This document shows positions 1 through 4,689 of a DNA stretch of 7,326 bases, one piece after another (position 1 is the stretch's first letter; the number at the start of each line of letters is the position of its first letter). A program made the translations under genes and the position numbers. The notes below the pieces were generated by a model that worked only from the letters and a program-made list of their open reading frames with translations, made no database searches and had not been told where the DNA came from. This stretch comes from Candidatus Roizmanbacteria bacterium CG_4_10_14_0_8_um_filter_39_9 (lineage in GTDB: Bacteria; Patescibacteriota; Microgenomatia; UBA1406; GWC2-37-13): contig PFLF01000073.1 in assembly GCA_002784505.1 (NCBI GenBank), positions 163-7,488 on the forward strand. Reading direction: 5' to 3'.

Positions 1-945
1 ACAAACATATGCACCATCGCTAAATGTTTTTAGCATTGTATTTGCAGGTGGTAGAGTTGGAACAGCTGTTGGATTTGCCCCTCCCGGAACTGGCGTTGCG
101 GGGATTGCTGTTGGAGGAATCGCAGGAGTAGTCGTTGGTCCGCTTCCGGAACTTAGACATACTTTTTGCCCTATTGTTAGGCCTATACCAGGCATCCTAC
201 CCTCAAAGACATATGCATTACATGGACCCTGATAGCTAACAGATCCCAAACCACTTGATGCGATACATCTCATTCCATCACCCCAATAAGCCAACATAGG
301 ACCCCCGCCACACTCTGAATTTTTGTCGAACAAAAAGCAGCATCCGTTAATCTCACCATTCACCATCGGTTTGCCATTAATACCCGATGTTGGAGCTGCG
401 GTTGGAGGTTGTAGGCCTAAACATGATTGATACTGATTTGTATCTAAATTTGGGTTAACTTTTGACCCATTGCATGGAGACGCATAACATCCGGTGAATA
501 TTCCTTCTTTGGTACAACAATTAAAAACATATGATGGCTTTGCATTGCAACCTGATGGATCATATCCCGGATCAGATGTTTTATATTTTCCATTACTCCC
601 CACACCACCTGTAGGTAGATTTGCTGTTGCAGTCGGTTTTGGGGTAAGTGAAGGGACAGTTGCTCCAATTGGTTTTAACTTGCATTTATATCCCTCATCA
701 GCATGACCAGGACATGCGATACAATACGAAGACACTGGCGATACACACAAAGCCGCAACTGAAGGGTTATCGCTACAGTCTGATTTGCTAAATTCACATC
801 CTGTATAAACGGAGGCAGCGGCTCGGGTACTTGTAGACTGTTTCTGATTTACAAAAAAAGAGGACGTAATCGCGGACACGGCAACCACAATCATGGCGCC
901 AATTGCCAATAACGTTGCTATCTCTCCCGATTCAGATCGTTTCAT
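1..945 (-). CDS. Cys-rich pilin-like surface protein, C-terminus beyond window
   Basis: Open reading frame of 315 codons without a stop, running off the left edge, so the protein is partial. It starts MKRSESGEIATLLAIG: a short polar, basic leader, then a hydrophobic segment at about residues 9-31. This recalls class III/type IV pilin-like signal sequences, in which cleavage falls next to a Gly before a hydrophobic helix; the exact class is uncertain because Glu directly follows the Gly instead of sitting at +5. The remainder looks extracellular: 19 cysteines, including two CC pairs (about 143-144 and 202-203) and a CIAC motif near 75-78, separated by Pro/Thr/Ala-rich linkers at about 91-113, 178-188 and 268-302. 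Linkers alternating with disulfide-rich modules suggest a stalk or cell-surface display protein. No named domain is recognised. No Shine-Dalgarno is visible; a weak promoter very close to the ATG would give a leaderless mRNA. The ATG at 945 is chosen because it directly precedes the signal-like segment. Confidence 0.8.
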   Translation of the reverse strand, partial: MKRSESGEIATLLAIGAMIVVAVSAITSSFFVNQKQSTSTRAAASVYTGCEFSKSDCSDNPSVAALCVSPVSSYCIACPGHADEGYKCKLKPIGATVPSLTPKPTATANLPTGGVGSNGKYKTSDPGYDPSGCNAKPSYVFNCCTKEGIFTGCYASPCNGSKVNPNLDTNQYQSCLGLQPPTAAPTSGINGKPMVNGEINGCCFLFDKNSECGGGPMLAYWGDGMRCIASSGLGSVSYQGPCNAYVFEGRMPGIGLTIGQKVCLSSGSGPTTTPAIPPTAIPATPVPGGANPTAVPTLPPANTMLKTFSDGAYVC

Positions 946-955
946 GGATACAAAA

Positions 956-984
956 AATATAACAGAAAGAAAAATAAATTACAA
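956..984 (-). promoter_or_regulatory. Possible promoter for the pilin-like gene
   Basis: On the minus strand, TATATT (961-956) lies 17 bp from TTGTAA (984-979). This matches the -10 at 5/6 and the -35 at 4/6. The expected start of transcription is about 949, only a few bases before the ATG at 945, so the mRNA would be nearly leaderless. The region is very AT-rich, so chance matches are likely. An alternative is the minus-strand TATAAT (1090-1085) inside the palindrome, which would leave a leader of roughly 130 nt. Confidence 0.3.
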
Positions 985-1072
985 ATCACAAATGTCAAAT
1001 GACAAATCAATAACAAATTACAAATTACAAAAATTAAAACGTTTTGAATTTTGTAATTGAAATTTGACATTT
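978..1072. repeat. Heptamer repeats within a long imperfect inverted repeat
   Basis: The stretch contains six tandem-like copies of a heptamer with consensus ATNACAA: four contiguous at 978-1005 and two at 1017-1030. Inverted copies lie at 1051-1057 (TTGTAAT) and 1064-1070 (TTGACAT). Consequently 1023-1040 pairs with 1041-1058 (16 of 18 positions), and AAATGTCAAAT (990-1000) pairs with ATTTGACATTT (1062-1072). The whole could extrude as a long AT-rich hairpin, or two nested ones. The minus-strand reading of each heptamer resembles a -35 box, and the right-hand inverted copy contains the actual -35 of the HTH gene. Confidence 0.7.
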
Positions 1073-1092
1073 CAAAGTGGCCCCATTATAAT
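1064..1092 (+). promoter_or_regulatory. Consensus sigma-70 promoter of the HTH gene
   Basis: TTGACA (1064-1069), a 17-bp spacer, then TATAAT (1087-1092): a full match to the bacterial housekeeping consensus at ideal spacing. Transcription should start near 1098-1100, leaving only about 3-5 nt before the ATG at 1103, so the mRNA would be effectively leaderless. This excludes the upstream TTG (1064) and ATG (1091) as starts, because they lie in or before the -10 box. Confidence 0.8.
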
Positions 1093-1097
1093 GGGGC
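1080..1097. promoter_or_regulatory. 18-bp perfect palindrome over the -10 box, candidate operator
   Basis: GCCCCATTATAATGGGGC is a perfect palindrome, and the TATAAT of the HTH promoter lies within its centre. A dimeric repressor bound here would block the promoter, so autoregulation by the HTH product is a reasonable but untested idea. Because of the symmetry, a minus-strand TATAAT is also present at 1090-1085, with a weak -35 (TTAAGA, 1113-1108) at 17 bp, so the site could fire in both directions. Confidence 0.55.
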
Positions 1098-1102
1098 ATA
1101 CT

Positions 1103-1327
1103 ATGTCTCTTAAAAACAAACCCTATGCAAAGGTATCACTTTCGGACCTCCCCGATCTGTTGACGATTCGTGAGGTTGCCGGACTTCTCCGCGTCAGTTC
1201 ACTCACGGTCAAAAGATGGGGAAAAAAAGGGAAGCTTCCCGCCATTCGCATCAACTCCCGCGGCGACCGGCGCTATAAAAAAACGGTCGTTCTCAAACTA
1301 TTGGGCGAGATTGTTGAAGGGGTATAA
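1103..1327 (+). CDS. MerR/excisionase-type HTH DNA-binding protein (74 aa)
   Basis: Small DNA-binding protein of 74 residues. The segment T21-W39 (LTIREVAGLLRVSSLTVKRW) is a classic winged HTH of the MerR/excisionase (HTH_17) type, with recognition helix about S33-W39, followed by the wing GKLPAIR...GDRRYK (43-59) that contacts the minor groove in this fold. It is one domain only; the same fold forms the N-terminus of IS607-type serine recombinases, but no catalytic domain follows. Likely role: regulator or recombination-directionality factor; sequence alone does not decide. The ATG at 1103 is chosen because the consensus promoter places the transcription start just upstream. Residues 59-74 and the stop are encoded by a repeat found again at 4109-4160 and partly at 2504-2526. 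The 3' end overlaps the convergent ATPase gene by 35 bp. It is visibly richer in G+C than the cargo downstream. Confidence 0.85.
   Translation: MSLKNKPYAKVSLSDLPDLLTIREVAGLLRVSSLTVKRWGKKGKLPAIRINSRGDRRYKKTVVLKLLGEIVEGV
1276..1327 (+). repeat. Repeat copy A: 3' end of the HTH gene
   Basis: 52 bp comprising the last base of codon 58, codons 59-74 and the stop of the HTH gene. Aligned without gaps to copy C (4109-4160), it differs at four positions only: CTA/CTG, GTT/GTC, GTA/GTG and TAA/TAG, all synonymous transitions. On the minus strand it encodes the last ten residues and the stop of the ATPase gene. It forms the left boundary of the cargo segment. Confidence 0.9.
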
Positions 1328-2441
1328 ACGTATCCTTCGTTATCACACGCCATGACGCATTTTTGTATACTCCCCAGGCTTTTGGAGCATTTTTTCGTGC
1401 TTTATTCCATTTGATTTCATATCCATACAGATTCCCTTCTTTTTCTTCTATCAGATCTATTTCCTGACCGTCGTATGTTCTCCAATAATATAATTTTTGT
1501 ATATTCCCAATAAAGTTGTTGCGTTTTTTAAATTCAGTTATAACAAAATTTTCCCATAATGCACCTATATCATTTCGAAGTGAAATAGGCTTGAGGCTGT
1601 CAATTAATACATTTCTCACCCCCAGGTCATAAAAATATATTTTGCGCAGTTTTCCAATTTCTTTCCTTAAATTTTTACTGTACGGGGTAACCTTATACAA
1701 AACAAACGCACTCTCCAATATATTGACATAGCTTTCTACCGTCTGCCTGCTTACCCCCAATATCGTCGAAAGTTCATTATATGAAACTTCACTCCCAACC
1801 TGTAAAGCAAGGGCTTCTAATAATTTCCTTACCAGATCAGCATTTTTTAATGTTTGAAACTTTAGTACATCTTTATACAAATAATGTAGGGCAATTTTTT
1901 CTATCTGAATTTTTTTTTCTTCAATAGACACAGCCTCGTATACTTTCGGATAGCTTCCATACACCAAAAGAGACTCGAGATTTCGGCTAAGATCAAGGGT
2001 GTCCCCTATTGGGAATAGTTCAGAAGCACTAAGTGGATACAGCCAAAATTCCCGGCTCCTCCCGGTTAATGGCTCTTTGATCTCATTTGAAAGATCGAAG
2101 GATGAAGATCCAGTTGCAATAATTTGTTGATGAGGATATTCATCAATCATAAGTTTTAATTTCAATCCGATGTTAAGGACCCTTTGTGCTTCGTCGATAA
2201 CCACAAGCTGTGAATTCCCTATGATTCTTTTTAACTCAATTGAAGTGTCTGCTCGGGTAAACAATGTCCTTATATCTCCCTCGTCACAGTTTAAATATTT
2301 TGTTGAAAGATTATGATGCTCCTCAAGTATTTTTTTTACCAATGTAGTCTTTCCAACCTGACGCGCCCCATAAATGATTATACCATCTCCCTTGAATAAA
2401 TTTTTTTGTATTTCAGCTTCGACCTGTCTTTTTATATACAT
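1293..2441 (-). CDS. AAA+ ATPase with C-terminal DUF4143 (nuclease-like) domain
   Basis: A 382-residue protein of the widespread AAA_14/DUF4143 ATPase family; cellular role poorly defined, often accessory. Walker A is GARQVGKTT (25-33), Walker B is LVVIDEAQR (79-87), and ATGSSSFDLS (109-118) is the sensor-like strand that follows. A winged-helix part lies near SYNELSTILGVSRQTVESYV. The C-terminal DUF4143 region contains the PD-(D/E)XK-like elements GQEIDLIEE and YGYEIKW, as usual for this family, so it appears intact. The length is typical. The last ten residues (IPLQQSRPIV) are encoded antisense in repeat copy A, suggesting that an original stop was replaced when the repeat junction formed. 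It is convergent with the HTH gene, overlapping by 35 bp. No Shine-Dalgarno is seen; a promoter lies about 30 bp upstream. Confidence 0.9.
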   Translation of the reverse strand: MYIKRQVEAEIQKNLFKGDGIIIYGARQVGKTTLVKKILEEHHNLSTKYLNCDEGDIRTLFTRADTSIELKRIIGNSQLVVIDEAQRVLNIGLKLKLMIDEYPHQQIIATGSSSFDLSNEIKEPLTGRSREFWLYPLSASELFPIGDTLDLSRNLESLLVYGSYPKVYEAVSIEEKKIQIEKIALHYLYKDVLKFQTLKNADLVRKLLEALALQVGSEVSYNELSTILGVSRQTVESYVNILESAFVLYKVTPYSKNLRKEIGKLRKIYFYDLGVRNVLIDSLKPISLRNDIGALWENFVITEFKKRNNFIGNIQKLYYWRTYDGQEIDLIEEKEGNLYGYEIKWNKARKNAPKAWGVYKNASWRVITKDTFIPLQQSRPIV

Positions 2442-2475
2442 ATAAAGTATTAATTAGGTTATGTAACTTTCCTAA

Positions 2476-2503
2476 ATTATACTAAATAAGGATATTATTG
2501 CAA
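2476..2503 (-). promoter_or_regulatory. Likely promoter of the ATPase gene
   Basis: On the minus strand, TTGCAA (2503-2498), a 16-bp spacer and TATAAT (2481-2476). The -10 is perfect and the -35 matches at 4/6. The expected start is near 2469, giving a leader of roughly 28 nt to the ATG at 2441. The -35 directly abuts repeat copy B, so a change at that repeat would alter the region upstream of this promoter. Confidence 0.45.
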
Positions 2504-2526
2504 GCGAGATTGTTGAAGGGGTGTAG
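2504..2526 (+). repeat. Repeat copy B: partial HTH 3' end
   Basis: 23 bp, GCGAGATTGTTGAAGGGG then TGTAG, corresponding to the final codons E-I-V-E-G-V-stop of the HTH gene. It shares GTT with copy A but GTG-TAG with copy C, so it is a mosaic of the two. It lies in the gap between the ATPase promoter and the toxin gene, 5 bp beyond the toxin stop codon. The A-rich 29-bp left part of the full repeat is absent. Confidence 0.8.
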
Positions 2527-2531
2527 ATAAT

Positions 2532-2918
2532 TTATTTCTTAAACTTTTCAAAGTCACGATCAAAAGAAAGAACGGTGCTTTTTTTATTAAGCGCAAAGTA
2601 ATGAAGATAAATATCAAAAAGATCAATATTCATAGTTTTATACATTTCTAATGCTTGGATTAAAACACTCCTATCATTTATCTTCAATAAGGGAGACTTT
2701 ACTAGCTTCAAACATATTTCAACTATCTCTTGCTTTGGTATTGAATAAACTCCCCGCAAAACATAATCGATTTCAAAAATGACTTCAGGGATAAGATGAA
2801 GCTGTATGTTCCCGGCTTTCGCGTCACCAAAATAACCAACGGCTTTTTTATAACACCCTTCATTGTCACGGAGTAAAAAACGAAGAATCACATTTGTATC
2901 AATAAAGTAACTTTTCAT
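2532..2918 (-). CDS. vapC: PIN-domain toxin (VapC-type ribonuclease)
   Basis: A 128-residue protein with PIN-domain layout. The N-terminal strand FIDTNVILRFL supplies D7 and the DTN motif, acidic residues E45/E49 sit in PEVIFEIDYVL, D102 lies in IDLFDIYLHYFA (the usual third acidic position), and LSFDRDF (D120/D122) gives the fourth. These residues bind the metal ion in PIN nucleases; VapC members cleave RNA, often tRNA, and inhibit translation. Its length is normal for a VapC toxin. The ATG overlaps the antitoxin stop in an ATGA arrangement, implying translational coupling within one transcript and explaining the lack of its own ribosome-binding site. The RNA target cannot be predicted. The gene ends 5 bp short of repeat copy B. 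Nothing suggests inactivation. Confidence 0.88.
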   Translation of the reverse strand: MKSYFIDTNVILRFLLRDNEGCYKKAVGYFGDAKAGNIQLHLIPEVIFEIDYVLRGVYSIPKQEIVEICLKLVKSPLLKINDRSVLIQALEMYKTMNIDLFDIYLHYFALNKKSTVLSFDRDFEKFKK

Positions 2919-3160
2919 TTTTTGATCATTTTTGAGATGATACGTTCTTCATCTTTTATGATGTCACCGATATGTTTATTTTTTTTAGCCTTGTGCTTCA
3001 ACACACCGCCCAGTGACACCACGTCAACTATGGGTTCAAAAATAATCTTATTATCCACGACTTTCACCATGGCTTTAGTAAATTTTTCAAGTGAAATAGC
3101 CTTGCGCATCAGCGCGGGAACGGTTATCTGACCTTGACTTGTTATCGTTACTATTTGCAT
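2915..3160 (-). CDS. vapB: AbrB/SpoVT-like antitoxin of the PIN toxin
   Basis: An 81-residue protein opening with the swapped-hairpin AbrB/MazE-type motif ITSQGQITVPALMRKAI, the DNA-binding part of many VapB antitoxins. The C-terminal region is lysine-rich (KHKAKKNKH..., ending KMIKK), where such antitoxins usually wrap the toxin; a strongly basic tail is somewhat unusual. It lies directly before the PIN gene with a 4-bp ATGA overlap, the standard antitoxin-first order. Two in-frame ATGs exist, at 3166 and 3160. The promoter predicts a transcription start near 3162, so the second ATG is preferred and the mRNA is leaderless; the upstream ATG would add two residues. VapB-VapC complexes typically repress their own promoter, so autoregulation is expected but not shown here. 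Confidence 0.85.
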   Translation of the reverse strand: MQIVTITSQGQITVPALMRKAISLEKFTKAMVKVVDNKIIFEPIVDVVSLGGVLKHKAKKNKHIGDIIKDEERIISKMIKK

Positions 3161-3168
3161 ATACATTA

Positions 3169-3196
3169 ATTATATGAGATTGCATTAATTTGTCAA
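3169..3196 (-). promoter_or_regulatory. Promoter of the toxin-antitoxin pair
   Basis: Minus strand: TTGACA (3196-3191), a 16-bp spacer, TATAAT (3174-3169). Both boxes match the consensus fully. Transcription would start about 3162, just before the ATG at 3160. The -35 box overlaps that of the opposing promoter of the 289-residue gene. Confidence 0.7.
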
Positions 3197-3218
3197 TGGG
3201 TACAAATTCTGCTATAAT
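3190..3218 (+). promoter_or_regulatory. Promoter of the 289-residue gene, sharing its -35 position
   Basis: Plus strand: TTGTCA (3190-3195), a 17-bp spacer, TATAAT (3213-3218). The expected start is near 3225, about 7 nt before the ATG at 3232. The heptamer TTGTCAA (3190-3196) is used as a -35 in both directions, so the two promoters cannot both be occupied by polymerase at once, and antitoxin bound here could control both. Confidence 0.65.
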
Positions 3219-3231
3219 TTTGTAAAATCCT

Positions 3232-4101
3232 ATGATCAACCTTCAGTTTGGAAAGATAGTTGAGTATGCATGTACAAATACTGTGTGGTTAAAACATGCA
3301 GTTGAAGAGTTTTTTGAGTCGGGAACCGATTTAGATCGGCTTGACAGAACAATGATAAGCGGGCTATTTAATGACTGGTTTATCTATGATTTCCATCCAA
3401 CAGGCTCTGAAGCATCACCCATCGCACAGTACTACCTTAAAAATCCTCATCGACTGCCACAAATACAGCTTGAGACTTTGCGGCAGGTAATTGCCACCCA
3501 ACACTACTCGCTCTATCAAATAGAAAAAACAAAGCGTCAGGAATGGTTGGATCTTTTAGACATCGCATCCGGAAAAAAATATCGAGTGTACGATACAAAA
3601 GGATCTTCAAATGCTTCTCAGGTAGGGTGTCTTTCTGCCCGTTTGGCTTGCGTAGATAATAAATGGTTTATTGTTGGATCAAATCCCCTATGCTTCCCTA
3701 TCACTTTTACCAATAGGGCACTAAAGTTTCATTCAAAAAATACGGGAAAACTTACACCCAAAATTATTTTTGATAATACAATAAAAAGTGCGAAAAGCAA
3801 TGTTGAGGTTCTGCCAGACAAAGACATACCGGCTAAACGCATATTAATTGAACATGAGTTTGACCAAGTAGCAAAAAAATATAATGTACATATGACATTT
3901 CAAGAGATGGTAGCATTCGTATATAACGAACGGTACAAAGACCATTTTGCACAATTTTACAAAGACCTTATGGTAAAAAAGGGAGTCTGCGAGGAAATGA
4001 TTTTTGAAAATACGCAGCTTTTTCAGGATATCTGGAATTATTTCCCGCACAAAGTCCTTGGAGGTCGCTGTCCCAACGAACTTTACTCAAAACAAAGGTG
4101 A
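3232..4101 (+). CDS. SEC-C-associated family-like protein of unknown function
   Basis: A 289-residue soluble protein without signal peptide or membrane segment. Its arrangement recalls bacterial proteins that carry SEC-C metal-binding motifs: an LFNDWFIYDF element (45-54), a long helix, HYSLYQI (91-97), a small beta-rich module with GKKYRVYDTKGSSNASQVG, and an ending IWNYFPHKVLGGRCPNEL (267-284) close to the W-N-x-x-P-x-x-x-L-G-G-x-x-P-x-E ending of that group. The SEC-C cysteines themselves are not present; the few cysteines are scattered. The family assignment is from memory of pattern and is tentative; function unknown. It has its own promoter back-to-back with the toxin-antitoxin promoter and no Shine-Dalgarno. 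It ends 7 bp before repeat copy C. Placement between a toxin-antitoxin pair and the repeat suggests accessory cargo. Confidence 0.75.
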   Translation: MINLQFGKIVEYACTNTVWLKHAVEEFFESGTDLDRLDRTMISGLFNDWFIYDFHPTGSEASPIAQYYLKNPHRLPQIQLETLRQVIATQHYSLYQIEKTKRQEWLDLLDIASGKKYRVYDTKGSSNASQVGCLSARLACVDNKWFIVGSNPLCFPITFTNRALKFHSKNTGKLTPKIIFDNTIKSAKSNVEVLPDKDIPAKRILIEHEFDQVAKKYNVHMTFQEMVAFVYNERYKDHFAQFYKDLMVKKGVCEEMIFENTQLFQDIWNYFPHKVLGGRCPNELYSKQR

Positions 4102-4108
4102 AATTGTT

Positions 4109-4160
4109 TAAAAAAACGGTCGTTCTCAAACTGTTGGGCGAGATTGTCGAAGGGGTGTAG
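4109..4160 (+). repeat. Repeat copy C: orphan 3' end of an HTH gene
   Basis: Full 52-bp copy of the HTH gene's end (codons 59-74 plus stop) with no HTH gene attached upstream. The four differences from copy A are all synonymous third-base or stop-codon transitions, meaning this sequence diverged while it was still the end of a working HTH gene. On the minus strand it supplies the last ten residues and the TGA stop of the 185-residue gene. It marks the right boundary of the cargo segment. Confidence 0.9.
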
Positions 4161-4683
4161 TAGGTTTTGAATTACTCCCAGTGTCATTAAAGATCCATTT
4201 AAAAACTGCCTTTGGAAATGCAATTATCTTTTGCCAGACTGTTTTAGTCCCCAGTTTTAGTTGATCCACAAACCTCTGAACGTCTTTCCAATCCCACTTC
4301 CATACACCTGTTCCATTTGTCTGTTTAGGTATAACTTTGGCCTGAGGTTGTTCAATATGTGCCGGCAGCTCAACTCCTGAATCAGTTGGAGCTTGGCCCG
4401 TTAATACGGGACTATCGCCCTTCGGCTTTGCGTCACTAAGTATTTTTAATACATCCTCCATATTCATCTCCGGGCTCCCAGAAGGCTTTGGTGGAGCATC
4501 AGGAGGAATGGCTTTCGCTTTGGCAGCTTGAGCTTCCTCAAGATGTCTCAATTCCGCTTGTGTTTCAGGTCCACCGAATTGAACGTCATCAGGCATCATT
4601 ACAGAAGTCGCATCATGCATTGGAAGTGATGGTGGCGGAGCTGCTTTTACCTGAGGTGGAGCTTCAACTGCTTGATCTGCCAT
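4126..4683 (-). CDS. Hypothetical Pro/Ala-rich protein with aromatic C-terminal segment
   Basis: A 185-residue protein not assigned to a family. Residues 1-120 are rich in Pro, Ala, Glu and Gln and probably disordered. Residues 127-166 (starting VWKWDWKDVQRF) form an aromatic and basic stretch that could make an amphipathic helix binding a membrane or a partner protein. No signal peptide or clear membrane span. The final ten residues (TPLRQSRPTV) and the stop are encoded antisense within repeat copy C, matching in register the tail of the ATPase, so the native end may have been near SNSKP. The ATG lies 6 bp after the stop of the 756-residue gene, so the two are almost certainly cotranscribed; both products begin with MAD. 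No Shine-Dalgarno is present; translation may depend on coupling. Confidence 0.75.
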   Translation of the reverse strand: MADQAVEAPPQVKAAPPPSLPMHDATSVMMPDDVQFGGPETQAELRHLEEAQAAKAKAIPPDAPPKPSGSPEMNMEDVLKILSDAKPKGDSPVLTGQAPTDSGVELPAHIEQPQAKVIPKQTNGTGVWKWDWKDVQRFVDQLKLGTKTVWQKIIAFPKAVFKWIFNDTGSNSKPTTPLRQSRPTV

Positions 4684-4689
4684 AGTATG

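Larger units (their letters stand above)
1276..4160. mobile_element. Putative inserted cargo segment bounded by HTH 3'-end repeats
   Basis: The segment runs from copy A to copy C of the repeat, with partial copy B dividing it into two units: the ATPase gene (A-B) and the toxin-antitoxin pair plus the 289-residue gene (B-C). Gene content is accessory in type, base composition looks more AT-rich than the flanking HTH and 756-codon genes, and a gene's 3' end is duplicated at the far side, as happens when integrating elements use a gene 3' end and restore it. No integrase, transposase or terminal inverted repeat is visible, so mobility is inferred. Alternatives are homologous recombination between related HTH loci, or serial decay of duplicated HTH genes. 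Confidence 0.45.

Noticed and set aside
444..706. Short open frames on both strands (444-668 minus, 494-706 plus)
   Set aside because: They overlap the long continuous minus-strand frame of the pilin-like gene (1-945), which has a plausible start, membrane segment and periodic cysteines.
978..1030. CRISPR array
   Set aside because: The units are 7 bp, contiguous and degenerate, without spacers of regular length or nearby cas genes.
1064..1102. Upstream TTG (1064) or ATG (1091) as the HTH start
   Set aside because: They lie in the -35 box and the -10 box of a consensus promoter, so they would not be on the mRNA.
1276..1327. Repeat as a bidirectional transcription terminator
   Set aside because: Its position at convergent gene ends is suggestive, but no stable GC-rich stem followed by a T run is visible in copies A or C, and copy B lacks the T/A-rich part.
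1103..1327. Truncated IS607-type transposase
   Set aside because: The HTH fold matches that N-terminus, but the protein ends cleanly with conserved codons in two diverged copies, so it appears to be a complete small protein; no serine-recombinase remnant follows.
4098..4160. 20-codon GTG-initiated frame ending in repeat copy C, overlapping the 289-residue stop as GTGA
   Set aside because: It keeps the HTH tail in frame and the overlap looks like coupling, but it is very short, has no homologue I know and is better explained by the repeat itself.
1276..4160. Integron cassette array
   Set aside because: The repeats do not show attC-like paired inverted core sites, no tyrosine integrase is present, and the repeat is coding sequence of an HTH gene.
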